Shown here piece after piece: positions 33,431-45,427 of a DNA stretch of 64,000 bases; position 1 is the first letter of the stretch, and every line of letters starts with the position of its first letter. The position numbers were made by a program, and so were the translations under genes. Where the stretch lies: assembly GCA_907163375.1 (NCBI GenBank), contig CAJQUW010003149.1, forward strand, positions 1 to 64,000. The letters run 5' to 3'. This stretch comes from Prostheceraeus crozeri (Eukaryota > Platyhelminthes > Polycladida > Euryleptidae). The notes under the pieces are model-generated. The model was not told the DNA's origin and made no database searches. It was given only the letters and a program-made list of their open reading frames with translations.

Positions 33431-34983
33431 TCAAACGTCATCGTTTGCATCCCAAAAGCGGTGATTGACTCGTAAAAACATTTGTATTTCTAGATTCAAC
33501 GGAAGCAAGTTTTGTCGAAGATCACTGAATGCAAAACCGGCATGGCTAAAAAAGCGTTCTACAATGTTTGAGGTTGGTAAAAGGAACTTTCCAGATTCGT
33601 GAAGAGATTCTGATGTGGGCACTGTTTTTTCAATCTTTCGTCGTTTGAGGAGAATAGAGGCAAATAAGAATTTTGAACAGGATTAATCTGATTAGAAGAT
33701 TCCTTGTCAGTAGCATGTTCAATTTTAAGTAGTTGTCGAATCGCCTTCTCGTCGGCAGTCAAGTCTGATTCCCTTTGGTCGAGAATCTTTACTAATGCAT
33801 TTTCAAATGCTTGGGAATGAATAATTGCGGCATCACTTGCGATGTATTTTCGCATAGAAGGGTAATCCTTGATTAATTCGTCAAAAAGAGTTATCACATC
33901 ACACGCGTCGATATTTTCGCGTTGTAGAGCCTTAGTTACCTAATCAAACTTAACGAGTTCTTCGAGCAGTTCCGAAAGGCGAGAATTTTCTCTTGGTGTA
34001 AGAAGCAAATCCATCACCGAACGATCGTTCTCGAAATTTGAAAGAAAGGTCTTTAATTCGAAATAACGTGAGACCATTGCTTTCGTGCTAGACCAGCGTG
34101 TGGAATTTCGTAGAACAGGTCGCAAAGACGTAAATTTGCGTAGTTGACCTGCTAATTTCAGGTTCCTTAATTGAGTCATGTGATTGTACTTTAATTAATA
34201 TTTGCTCGTAATCCTCAACTTTTAGGTATCAATTCACTGCCAAGTTAAAGCGGTGAGAATTGCAACCCAGCAATGTTAATTCACACAAGTCAGCTAATGC
34301 CTTGTTCGTTTCACAGTTATCCCCAACCAAGGCAATAACATTGGACATAGATTTATGAAGAATCTCCTCAACTACCCACTTAATGAAATCATAATGAATT
34401 TTTGAAGTGAAAGCAGTTTCGTCGCCCATAGGCGAGAAGGCCAAGAGAGGATTGGCAACGTTTTCACCGAAATTGGATTGAGGTTTGAATATATCCTCGT
34501 TAGCGGATCCTCTACGAATGAAAAGGGTTTCATTCCGCAGCACACCCACTCAATCCACGAGTAGATATTTGCGACCTTTACTGGAATTACTTTAAATCCG
34601 TGAAAATCTTCAACACGACTTTGACCTGTTTTGTTGTTTATATTCTTCTCATAGTCTGGGTGTTGAGATTTAACGTGATTTAGAAGATTAGTCCATCCAC
34701 TACCCTTCTTTTGCGAGAGAGTTTTACCGCATGTACACTTCCAAACTCCCGTTACCGTAGTTTCTGAGAAATAAGTCATTACAATGTCTTTCGAGTTGAA
34801 CACAATGGGCCGTGATAGGGACATCTTAACGTCGTATTCAAAATGGCAATGAAAGAGCGATGTAAAGGGAAGGTCGAAAGCTGCACTTCGTTGCCGTCGT
34901 TGCCGATATGAATAAAAGTAAAACACAACTGGTCTGGCCAGGTTACTCGTGAGTCGTGACTCAGCAGTCATCAGTCTATTCAT
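33431..34983 (-). pseudogene. Decayed hAT transposase (third hAT)
   Basis: Pieces in consecutive order but different frames. A BED-like finger (WKCTCGKTLSQKKGSGW, then LLNHVKSQHPDY) is at about 34680-34760. A core block with IALVGDNCETNKALADL and CNSHRFNLAVN is at about 34240-34330. A segment PVLRNSTRWSSTKAMVSRYF is at about 34060-34120. The C-terminal dimerisation part (ILLPTSNIVERFFSHAGF-like, read LLPTSNIVERFFSHAG) is at about 33520-33590. At least four frame changes separate them, so this is an old copy unrelated in detail to the other hATs here. Confidence 0.8.
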
Positions 34984-35194
34984 TCGATCTCGTGATCAGC
35001 AATCACCAGTTGGCTGTTGTTGTTGTCTATAACTCGAAAGGCATCATACACATCGGATTCACGGGTCGTGTGCATTCTATCTACAAGATGACGCAGAAGC
35101 AGCAGCGAATCTAATCTCCTTGAAAGGCATACACAAGCGAGGATTTTTCGGCAATAAAATGCGTACACGGCCTCATACCTAGCTCATTGTGTTG

Positions 35195-35325
35195 GCTATT
35201 TCATCGGCAAATAATTGAATAAATGCAATTAATTGGTGTTTCACCAATCAATTAATTGAGCATGAGACACCACAGCAATTAATTGATTGTAATTAATTGT
35301 CAATCAATTAATTTTTCCCTGCCCC
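35195..35325. repeat. Right terminus of third hAT, AATTAATTG-rich
   Basis: The sequence up to 35325 reads, on the minus strand from its end, CAGGGGCAGGGAAAAATTAA, followed by several TTAATTGATTG and CAATTAATTG words arranged as palindromes. A CAGGG-type start and its position between the hAT pseudogene and a broken MULE frame suggest a hAT terminal inverted repeat with subterminal repeats. I did not find the matching left end. Confidence 0.5.
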
Positions 35326-36298
35326 TGCTGGAGCTTCTCCTATAATTTCCAACCAGAAATCCTCAACCTCATAACTTGGTAGGAATGGAAGAGCAAGGAT
35401 CAAACGTGTCCACTTCTGAAATTCCATATCGTCTTGATATATTGATGACAGACCAAGTTCTTGAATATGTCTCCAAATACACTGGCAGAAATGAAACAAA
35501 CAACCTTTCATTTCAATACCGCTTTTCATCTCCCTCCATGCATTGTGAGCAGCTGACTCGAAATCGAGCATTACTCGGCGTGGATTGAGTACCAACCGGT
35601 TTCTGGCCATTACTTCGTCAATCTCAGCGATGGCAGCCTTGCAAACCTCCTTAGATTTGCTTGGTATAAGCAAATACACCATTGGAAGCATCGTCCCTTT
35701 GTAGATTGTGTGAATGGTGTAAATCTGCTTGTACAATATGGGCGCAGCATAAAATGTTCCATCCCCATATAATGTGTCCGCGTGAGCTAAGATTTTGAGG
35801 GATTTTTCAGTTGCGAATCCCATTATCATACTATTCCCGAAAGTATTGAAAATCAAAAAATCTTCTTCTATTTTTCTGTAAATTTTCCAGTATCTCGATC
35901 TGTTCGATTGACTGAGGTAGCGGTGGCAATATCGATCTCTTAGAGCGATATCTGTCATCCCGTATATTCTCATACGTAGGGAGAACTCCAACTAAATCAG
36001 TGTGAGACTCTGCATAATTCTTGACAGTATCTTCATATACTTTCTGCACGGGTTTACTGACATCTCGCTGAGCTGCCTCCTTCAAAGTTGCCTTCATCTT
36101 GAAAGTAGCATTGTCGACAATATCGGGTACGTGGTAATGACTTTTCTCTGAAACGATGTCCTCACCAACAGTTATCAACGTTGCTGGGCATTTGATACAC
36201 TTCCAGTATTTTCTTGTATCGGTAGATTTCTTACAGCGATATCTGTAGCCGTTCTTGATAATATTGAGCCCTCCTTTCTGGCTTCTCACTTTCTCCAT
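35326..36298 (-). pseudogene. MULE transposase with FLYWCH finger (truncated)
   Basis: The N terminus is a FLYWCH-type zinc finger (GYRYRCKKSTDTRKYWKC, then HYHVPD, residues about 18-60). The MULE transposase domain follows: LAHADTLYGDGTFYAAP with the first catalytic Asp, RRVMLDFESAAHNAW with the second, and GCLFHFCQCIWRHIQELG with the conserved His motif. One frameshift near 35880 separates finger and transposase. The frame is cut at about 35325 where the hAT terminus begins, so the C-terminal third is missing. This is a Mutator-like element of the kind with FLYWCH fingers found in animals. Confidence 0.85.
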
Positions 36299-36837
36299 AG
36301 TTGAAGTTCGACGATGCTGTCACTAAATGAGCAATCAAATTGTCTTCTAACATTAATATACATAAGTTATGATTTCAAAACAGTTTCAAAAATATGTTAT
36401 TCAAGTTATTTTGTATAAGAATGATTTTATCAACTGTCCGTTTATATTCATTGTTCGTCACACAGCAACAATTTCCGAAGAATTTTCGGCTTCCTTTGAT
36501 ACGGATCCTTTTATTGAAAAACGTAAACGTGAACAACTGAAGCCTGCCATCAGAGTAATTTTGGTTCAAATCCTTCTCCAACAGGCGAGGACATGTCAAC
36601 TTTCCATGTCTCATGAAATCGAGATGGTTTGTCCGATGATTGGCAGTCGCAGAAATCGAAGTCCAATTTGAAAAGCCAACTCCAAATTTTAGCGACAACC
36701 GCGCGGCAAACTGTTGCATGTGTGAAACAGCCTTTGGAAACTATCGGGAGAACTCGAAATACAGCACACCACGTGCCTACGTGTCGTATATTATTGGCTC
36801 TAAGTAAAGATGAGCGTCGGGTCGTGTTTCATGAATT
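36299..36837. other. No gene seen upstream of the MULE
   Basis: Short frames on both strands, none recognised. It may include the 5' end of the MULE, but I see no clear terminal inverted repeat. Confidence 0.4.
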
Positions 36838-36925
36838 ATGAAATCCGAATCGGACTAAAAGCCAACCCGAGGTCGGGCTGGGTCCAGATATTTTACCCGA
36901 ACCCGATTAGAAAACCCGATTCAGT
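36838..36925. repeat. CCCGA-rich element end
   Basis: Contains GATGAGCGTCGGGTCGTG, CCCGAGGTCGGGCTGGG and two ACCCGA words, a composition typical of hAT-type terminal regions (compare the GGGCC-rich outer hAT). No partner end was located. Confidence 0.3.
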
Positions 36926-37059
36926 GGCCTACGTGGCCACTGAAATCTATCCCAATACCTCCACCGTTCCACCGTTGGGTTGTTGATATCACAGTTCGTT
37001 TCCCCTAGACTCATGTCGGCAATAAGTACATCATAGTGAAAAGGCCCTGATTAACCATG

Positions 37060-37194
37060 TTGTTTGAAATGATGTTGGAAAGAATCAGGAATGTTTTGAT
37101 GTTAAACGATTATAATTGTATGCATAAACGGTGTACAATTATAATCTTATAACATCAAAACATTCCTGATTCTATCCAACACCATATCAAACAA
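37060..37194. repeat. Foldback element (about 61-bp arms)
   Basis: The left arm 37060-37120 (TTGTTTGAAATGATG to TATAATTGTA) is the imperfect reverse complement of the right arm 37134-37194 (TACAATTATAATC to CATATCAAACAA), with a 13-bp loop. The word AATAAGTACATC flanks it on both sides (37021 and 37194), as a target duplication would. It sits within a gypsy integrase fossil. Confidence 0.7.
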
Positions 37195-37196
37195 TA

Positions 37197-37950
37197 AGTA
37201 CATCGTCATCGTGAAATATGCTACGAAATGGGTAGCAGCTTTCCCAATCCATGACCAAACTGCTCCTACCATAGCCAAGCTTTTTACCGATGAAGTCGTT
37301 TGTCGTTTTGGTTGCCTTGAAACGTTAGGGGCCGATAGAGGGGCTAACTTAATGTCATCTGTGATGAAAGATGTTTGTCGCATCACTAACACTCACAAGG
37401 TGTTCACCACTGCCTACCATCCAAAGTGCGACGGTCTGGTTGAGAAAATGTGTGGTGTTATTGTCCGAATGATATAGCACTATGTGAGTTGCGACCAAAA
37501 TGACCGGCACGACTTTTTGCCAGCAATGCTTTTCGCCCAACGTTCTTCTGCTCACTCATCTACGAAGGAATGTCCATTTCATCTTGTCTTCGGCAGAGAT
37601 CCCAGTCTCCCTTGTGATTTGATGCTACATGCCCCACAAGGGGATGATACCAATATCACAGTGTCTGATTACAAGCGCAACTTATCGAGACGTTTGTCCA
37701 CTGGGAGATGGCGAGCGCGAATAACGAAGATGCCCAGAATCGTCTAAAAGCTCAGTACGATAAATCGTTCGATATCTACCGATCTCGTAGACCATATATC
37801 CATAGGCGACGGAGTTTACGTTTTCACTCCTCAACCGAAAAAGGGGCTATCTGAGAAGCTGCAAAAGCTATGCCGCGGTCCTAATGGTATCCTTAACCTC
37901 ACTGACACCAGTGCTTTTGTTACTCCCATCAATGAAACCCGAGGAAAACG
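37197..37950 (+). pseudogene. Ty3/gypsy integrase fossil
   Basis: The plus strand carries integrase-core features (YATKWVAAFPIHDQTAP, then TLGADRGANLMSS and YHPKCDGLVEKM) followed by a C-terminal linker with GRDPSLPCDLMLHAP. It is broken, with a few breaks, and only this part of the element is recognisable. It is old. Confidence 0.8.
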
Positions 37951-40280
37951 TCAATGGATTAACCTAAACCGCTGCAAATTGGCAACGGAACCCCATGCAA
38001 CAAAACTTCCTACTCCTGATACCCCCGCATCTGGATCAATTCTTCGACAATGATGCTCGCCAAGGCCGTCATGACAGTCCTCGGGTAGATGCGACCCCCA
38101 TTGCCAGCTACGACGACAACGGGAATAGTATCTACGACGAAGGCTGCCAACCTTCCTGTAGACTCTCCACGGCCTAAGTCTTCCATGGAGGCTAGCCCCG
38201 CCACCTCTCCCCTTTGCAAGTACCCTCTTCGAAACCGACAGCGACGTCTTTCGTGTTAAATTGTTTCCTGTATATTCCCTCTCACATGTGCTAGACTCAA
38301 CGTTTCTGCTCTGTATTTCATGCTTCCTTACCTTATTTTGTCGTTTGCTCCTTTTGCCAATCCGCTGCACATTTACACGGTATCCCATTGGGTTACTTCT
38401 GCATGTCCTCGGCTATCTATCTCATCCCTGTGTTTCTGTGCTACCTTCATTACCCATTGACACTAGTTAATGGTCTCACGACCGTCATCACGGTTTTATG
38501 TGTTTATTTGCAGGCGATGCTTATGTTTTCAATTCAGGGCTCGACTTTGAGGTCTGGCGAAGTCCTCGTCGAAAGGCAATCTGGGCTGGTGGAGGTGGCT
38601 ATGCTTTTGGCCATTAGGAATAGTTCGGGGGGCAACTGATGCCCCAGAGGTTGATGGCTTCCCATGTGGGTCCCTTGGGCCCCATTTCCTTGCCGGAGAC
38701 GGTCTGTACGCACGGAATAGGGCTTTCCAGCGTCGAATCTGCAACTTAATGGCGCCAATTCACAAGCGGGGTAGAACACTTGCTCCAAAATACCTCGGTA
38801 GCGCACATCATTATCAAGACTGAGGCTGCCCTAGCGTGGGCACGGACTATTCCGTGCATCAGACATATTTCCGCTTCCACGATCCCCATTAATCCGTGGG
38901 ATCGCAGGCTAAATGATGCGTCATTTTGGTCACATTATTCACTTGGGATTCCAGTGCTCACTTGCTCCCTTGCGCCGCCGCGCATCGCCACTTCCGACAT
39001 AGTCGGCAGGCCTTAAACAAACGCCGCTATGGCGTATTTTGCGCCATAAATGACACTGCGGTGATCATGGCCACCTTCAACCTGGGGTGTCCCTTATCCC
39101 CGATGCCCGACATAATGGAAACTTCCCGCTGCGACTCATCCCGGATGCGCCAATCTCCATCTCCGACGCCACCACTCCTGCGACACCACCTCTCAACACC
39201 GATGTCATTACCGTCTCCGCGGCGGAGATGTCGTGATTTCAAGTGAATGACATCCAGCCTCCCCTCAGGGCGTACCTGAGTCACCCTCCATCCATGCTGC
39301 TGTCACCAAACTCAGAACTTTCCTGTTAAAGGGAACGGTGGACGTCCCGGACCTCCAAACCTGGGAACCGACCCAGGTGGAGGAAATTGTGACGGCCACT
39401 GCCGTCATGTCGTACCGGTCACGTGGTCGACGTCGGTGTTTGCCAGCCGTTACCGACCATTTGATGTCGGTTGTACGGCGCAACATCCTTCTGCTGGGTC
39501 CCTGCCGGTATTGGCCGCGGTCCAAAGTGCAGCACCGCTCAATGCTGCTAGTTACGGAGAACTTGCCCTCTCTCCCCGCCCAACTGTGTCCTTCTGCAGC
39601 TTCCACAGTTGGGTTTCCGGTCAACGGCGCGCCTGAAGGACTTTATTCCACACCGTCTTCCAGTGGGAGCGAACTGTTTTCAATGCATGGCTGCCTCCAT
39701 TATCTGGCCGGTCGATACCCGGCCAGACATTTCATGGTTGGGTCATAACTCAATATCTAATTTGGCTCTCACATCTACTCCTATGGTTTACATTATGGCA
39801 GTATCTCGAAACGTTCGAAGGACGGATGGAGCGTGCATATTTGGAAACATTTTGTTCTACACGGATGGAATCATTGTTTTCAAAATACAATAATAACATT
39901 TGAAGACTTTGGAAACGCGATTATTAAAATTCAGAGAGCTGAGGTCGAAAGGTCACTAACAATTGACTCATCTCGGCACGTGCATGGAACATTTTTCATC
40001 TTCTGAGAATTGGTGTAGGCGGAGAAATAAGTGTCAGCACTAATCCCATAAAACAAGGGAATGGATTCTGCAAAAACTCTAATGGCGCTGAGCGACAATT
40101 TGTGTGTCTACATTTTGGAAACGTGAACATCAATGAATTCATGAGCGCATTGTTTCGAAACGCACATTGGCGGCCTTCATCTAAGCTAGGGCTACAATTG
40201 ACCCCAAGTTGAAATTAAACTTCATCGTAAGTTTATAGGATAGTAGCACGCTTAGCGGTAAAAGACAAAACTCGCCACCA
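37951..40280. other. Unassigned GC-richer stretch
   Basis: It follows the integrase fossil, and part of it may be the degraded 3' region of the same element. Several overlapping frames of 60 to 145 codons exist on both strands, as expected of GC-rich non-coding DNA. None shows a domain that I recognise. Confidence 0.4.
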
Positions 40281-40930
40281 TGTCATCGAATGAGTCTAGG
40301 ATTGGACTGGCCAAACTCACATGGAGATTGGTCTTAGAACTTCGAAGGCTGATATTGGTCATAGCCAATGTCGAACCACAGGAACTTCTGAAGTTGTTGT
40401 TTTACCCGGCTCCGTCCAGCGGATAGGAGGCTTCGTATTGAGACAACACGAAGCGACACACCCAGTAAGCAAATTAATGCCTACTGCTGGCGAGGAGTGC
40501 CCCGGGGAGAAGATGGCCATTCCGATACCACCGGGGTCCTAGCATACCCAAGCCAAAGCTATTCGCACAAGGTGAACAGCATTGACCGGGGGAGGAAGCA
40601 ACCGCAGCGGTCCCACCCAACACCTTACCTCCGAAGAGCGGCGGCGCCCATCGCCGAGGGGACTTCGGAAAGGCATAGCCAGATATGCCACAGGGGAGGA
40701 AGCTGAAAGAACTTTGTTGCATATCCTAACAGCTAAGATTCGGCTGTCAGGATCCCCTGTAACATCAACTTAGTATAGCCACTGAGAAAAGGCAATAAGA
40801 ATAAGACATCAAACTGCCAACACCAGAGCTGCGGTGGCAGAAGGCCCCTTTTAGTCGCCTCCTACGACACGCAGAGGAACGTCGGTCCTATTCTTTTCAG
40901 TCCTGGGAACCGCACGGGAAAACTTCTAAA
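40281..40930 (+). repeat. LINE/SINE-type conserved tail
   Basis: The 3' part at about 40832-40922 reads CGGTGGCAGAAGGCCCC, TTTTAGTCGCCTCCTACGAC, ACGTCGGTCCTATTCTTTT and GAACCGCACGG. This wording matches, from memory, the conserved 3' tails of invertebrate non-LTR elements and the SINEs that share them. The upstream 500 bp shows no open reverse transcriptase frame. Which family it belongs to I cannot say. Confidence 0.5.
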
Positions 40931-41281
40931 GTCTACGTGGCCAGTGAAATTTTGGGAAAGTGGGCTCTCGAACTGTGAGTGGACACCCAATGAAATGAAG
41001 AAAATTGACTATATAACATGATTTTCGAGTCAAGAGACCGTCTTCGATTCGTAGTTCGCGCCTATCTGACTTGAACGAACTGACCTTTGTTTGATCTCTT
41101 CTTGTCTTTAGGAAGAGTTAAGTTGGTCTTGCCTGATCGAGCTCGCGGAAGGAAGACTTGCTGGAAGCTTCGTGGACGTTTGAAGGACAAGAGTGGTAAC
41201 GTTCACTTCCCTCTGTGACTATTCAGAGAAGGTCCGATACTTTTCTCAGTAACTGTAATTTGTCTTTCGAAAGTAACATTA

Positions 41282-42612
41282 CGAGGCGTGTTCAAATGAA
41301 ACCCGTTCGCTATACTGTATTTGTAGAATAGTAAGAAGACAAAGTAAAGGCACAATCAATTAGTAACAACTGTGTATTATTAACATAAAAACAGAAGCAA
41401 CAATCAAAAATAGTCTCCGTTGACTTTCCGGCACGTATCCCATTGCTTGGGTAGGCGTTGAATTCCGTTGGCAAAGAAAGACTTCGGCTGTCCTTTGAAA
41501 CAGCTGTCTTCACTTCTTCGTCTGATCGGAATCGTTGTCCCTTGAGAAACTTCTTCAGGGGACCAAAAATGTGAAAATCACAAGGTGACAGGTCAGGACT
41601 GTATGCAGGGTGTTCCAAAACTTCCCAACGCTTCCTTGTCAATGCGTCAGATGTCGCCTTCGAAGCGTGTGGTCTTGCGTTGTCGTGAAGAAAAATGACA
41701 CCTGAAGACAACATACCGGGTCGCTTGCTCTTTATCGCTTGGTGAAGCCTGTCCAAAGTCCGGATATACCGCTGCAAATTGATTGTTTCGTTGGGATCAA
41801 GAAACTCAAGGAGCAGCGGGCCCTGAATATCGAAGAACACCGTGAGCATCACCTTCCCTGCAGATTGTTGCACTCGGAACTTCTTCGGCTTGGGTGAACT
41901 TGGATGCTTCCACTGCATGCTGCACTGCTTCCCTTCCGGCTCGAAATGATGGCACGTCTCGTCTCCAACCACAATGCGACGCAATAACTGCTCATTCTCG
42001 GTATTGAAGCGAGTCAGGTGTTCCAAACTGAGTGTTCTCCGTCTTGTGGTCTTCAGTAAGCATTCGAGGCACCCATTGAGAGCAAACTTTGTGATACTGC
42101 AACTTTTCCTTCACGATGGTATGCATTGAGCCAATTGAGACATTGAAGTCATCTGCCAGATCTCGAATGCTTCGTCGACGATTGGCTCTGACTGCGGTAT
42201 CGATGATCTTAGTCAGACTTTCAGTCATCACTTTGTGCGCCTGTTCAGGACGTGGCAAATCAGATGTTTCAGTTCGCCCCTCTCGAAACTTCCTTGACCA
42301 CTCTGTCACTGTGGTCTTTGAAACAGCTCGATGTCTGTATACTGATGCCATTCTGCGATGGATCTCTGCTGGCATGCATCCTTCTGCGGTCAGGAATTGA
42401 ATAACCGCTCTCTGGTCTTCTTTGGACGGACTTTCTACCAGGAACGACATTTCACTCGTCATTAACCGTGAACAACAGATACACTTGCTGAACAAACACA
42501 TCGTCACGCTGCTATAAAGCACTGAATAGTACTCCACAGGTCTGCTTTGATTAATTGGTCATGCATGAACCCGCTAAGATAAGGCGAACGGGTTTCATTT
42601 GAACACGCCTCA
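41282..42612 (-). mobile_element. mariner element 2
   Basis: The ends are CGAGGCGTGTTCAAATGAAA at 41282 and the complement TGAGGCGTGTTCAAATGAAA ending at 42612, with TA on both sides (41280-41281 and 42613-42614). Length is 1331 bp. It is a different lineage from mariner 1, as shown by both ends and protein. Confidence 0.93.
41400..42462 (-). pseudogene. mariner transposase 2 (two frameshifts)
   Basis: Starts at MTSEMSFLVESPSKEDQR, followed by paired helix-turn-helix segments (AVIQFLTAEGCMPAEIHRRM and IRDLADDFNVSIGSMH) and the linker WVPRMLTEDHK. The catalytic triad is visible: Asp in VVGDETCHHFEPEGK, Asp in IFLHDNARPHASKA and Asp in AYSPDLSPCDFHIF, with mariner D,D34D spacing. A shift near 42015 separates the DNA-binding part from the catalytic part. 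A second near 41500 changes the C terminus, where the original KSFFANGIQRLPKQW is readable in another frame. Confidence 0.9.
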
Positions 42613-42614
42613 TA

Positions 42615-43213
42615 TCTTTAGCAGCTTATGTATCTGTCTCTATTTCACTAAGTATGGCATCTAGTCTTGATAACAGTTGTTAATTGACTCTATATACTAT
42701 ATACTTTTTGATGTTTGCATTGTCTTGATAAGTGTCATTTCGTGCTACTGCTTACCAGACTATTTGAATAATTGATGTTGTCTCCGTGTCATTGACCTTG
42801 TTTTGACTTTGGGCGCAGCACCAACCAGCAGGTGACGGGGACGAATAGGATCTGGGGTTTCAGCCTGAGTTGCTTTAGCCGTTAAAAATCGAAGGGGACA
42901 TTATTGCATTCAACCGAGGGTTGTTGTCATCGTCAAGTCAATCTAATTCTTGTATTGTGGTCTCAGCTTATTATCTTCAATTCAAGTTAAATAATTTCGT
43001 AAATCCTTCCTTGAGTATACTCGACTGTTTCTAAATAAAATTCGCATCAGCTGAAGTTTTAAGCCGTTGATCGTTTGTCCTTCTCTCTCATCATCTTCTT
43101 CTCCCCTTGCCGCTCTTTTCGCATAGATACCAAAGTTCACAATGCCATCATTTAGCCGGCTATATGAATAGACGGAGGCCTTACTACTCAGTCAACTAAC
43201 ACTGCAATCGAAC
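42615..43213. other. No gene; possible LTR remnant
   Basis: Contains a purine run (AAAAATCGAAGGGGACATT near 42882), GTGACGGGGACGAATAGG and a polyadenylation-type AATAAA near 43038, an arrangement seen in LTR remnants. No partner repeat was found, so the assignment is weak. Confidence 0.25.
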
Positions 43214-44248
43214 TTAACCCATTTAAGGCCGCCTATGTAAATATCGGAAAATTTTCTATAAAAACTGTGGTAAGTATTTCAGAATGTTATAATTAAGAAT
43301 AATATATGATGACCAGTTCATTACAATAACCCTATCTTAGAAATTAAAGCCGTAACGATTTCGTTACGATGGCGTCATATGATGTCAAAATATACAAAAG
43401 CATGTTTTTTTTCAAATGCAGCTTATGAATTGCTCCAAGCAATTCCTGCCGAAGTAATGAGTCATACCTTCAGCATGAAAGCTCTCCATCATATTTCAGA
43501 GGTATTTGTCGAAACTGTGAATTAGCAATTTAATCAAAGGCCTGCTTTATGCTACTTGTCGTTGCTGTTTGCTGTGAAGTCGTTATCGTTGAAATGAGAA
43601 CAAGTTTTTATATTTCGAAATTCATGTCGAGAAATTGATTCTCTTTCTGCATCGACTCCAAACTCATGGTAGAGTTGGAGACGCCTTGGTCATTCGCAAT
43701 GTCCACATAAATAAAGAACATCAAGAAATGAACGCATTTGAGATTGTTTAGTATTATGTAGGCCTAAACAATTCTTTTGTCCCGGGTAGTCACTGGTTTC
43801 TGCCACTGAGGTCGATAAGACCATCAGCATGCGTATCAAGCATCTCATAAAGATTCTTGCCTTGAAATGCATCCAGAGAATGTTTGTCCTATCTGTGAAG
43901 GTGGAAATTACCGATATTAGCCATTATGCTGACTGTTTTTCTGTTAACTGAAATGATCATTCAAATCATCTTTCATTGCAATCTCACACTGCCTTACGAT
44001 GTCACTAACCTCTGAGATATCGTTTGAGAGACTTACCTCTGAGACACATAAACTCATCATCGTTTCACAACTCTGATGAAGCATTTACTTATGGAGGTTT
44101 TGTGGCAACATTCATATACCGTGATCGTCGGCATTAGGCCTATTGCATATTTCAGTAACTTCTTTATCCATAGTTAGCAACAGCATGGGTATTGTCTTCA
44201 GATAGCTACACATACACAGGTTGATATAATCAAGCTAAGCCTTTATAG

Positions 44249-45427
44249 CAGGGAATGACGCGGTTAATCTTATAAATTAACCGGTTAACCGGTTAAGAAA
44301 TAATTAACCGCGGTTAATTAACCGGTTAATCGGTTAAGAAAAAATTAACCGCGGTTAATCAACCTATTAAAAATTGTAACTAAAAATGCAAGCTATTTCA
44401 TTGACACTTTCACAAGATTTTATAGGCACGTTTTTTTATTGCTAGTAGGCCCTATAGAGCAAGAAATCCGCAGGTCTAAATTAGTGCCCACAGAAATTGC
44501 TTCAGACAAGACATAGCCTATGTAAGATAATCAAGTTGCACAATATAGTATTCAGTATCTTATCACTGTAGTTTGTTGGTACTATTTTTTCTCTGCTCTA
44601 TACTATATCACTCGCACAAAAAAACAAGTTTAGGTCAATATCTATAAATTCTGATGAATAAAACTACGTCATCGAATAAAAAGGAATTACACATGCCGCA
44701 TGGTATCTACCATATACTGATTTCCATGTAAGTTCGGTGAATAATTTCAACAATGAGTTAAGAATTGTAGTGTAAAAATAATATGGCACTTGCGGTTTTC
44801 TTTTGAAGACGCATTCGTTTCTTGTCAAAGATATTACCAAACGCTGAAAACAAACGTTCACTGCTTGCAGATGTAGCTTGAACGGTAAGATACTGCTTGG
44901 CAAGTTTTTGAAGTTTTGGAAAAGATAACCCATGTATTTTCCACCATTCCAATGGATCAACATCTAGGTCAGTAACGCACATCTCGTAATTCTGCATTTC
45001 TTGCAAATTTGTCTGTTTGACATTTATTAAAGGAGTATTTTCCAAAAGCAATGATAATCGACTTCGTTTCTCACATGCTTTAGTTGGCGGGCACTTCAGT
45101 TCGGAGGAATCCGCTTGTTCCCAAATGCTTAGTTTTACTTTCTTCTTCATATCTTGAGGCAAGAAGTCGAGTGATTTAAATCGAGGATCCAGAAATGTTG
45201 CTCGAATGTGAAGAGACACATCAGTGAGAAATTCATTATCGTCCATAGAAAACCGGAAGGATAGATTCGTGACAAGTGGACGTCGGTTACATGCTTAATT
45301 CTTACTATAAAATATTGATTTAACATCCTCTTTGAACATTTTTTTTAACCGCGGTTAACCGGTTAAAGACTTTTTAACCGGTTAAGAGTTTTCTAACCGG
45401 TTAACCGGTTAACCGCGTCATTCCCTG
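44249..45427 (-). mobile_element. hAT deletion derivative with AACCGGTTAA arrays
   Basis: The ends CAGGGAATGACGCGGTTAA are inverted at 44249 and 45427, with the 8-bp duplication CTTTATAG on both sides (44241-44248 and 45428-45435), which fits nTnnnnAn. Each end carries several AACCGGTTAA and AACCGCGGTTAA palindromes over about 100 bp. Only the C-terminal part of the transposase remains, so it needs a helper. Confidence 0.93.
44758..45246 (-). pseudogene. hAT transposase C-terminal fragment
   Basis: Encodes the LDPRFK block (IRATFLDPRFKSLDFLP), then WWKIHGLSFPKLQKLAKQYL and the dimerisation motif TSASSERLFSAFGNIFDKKR, ending ILFLHYNS. The frame is open for 162 codons, but the BED finger and catalytic core are absent. 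It is best seen as the remnant in an internally deleted element. It is closest in style to ZBED1-like hATs. Confidence 0.9.

Noticed and set aside
38926-39748. GC-rich frames as envelope or other genes of the gypsy fossil
   Set aside because: Frames overlap on both strands with no signal peptide, membrane segment or domain pattern that I could defend.
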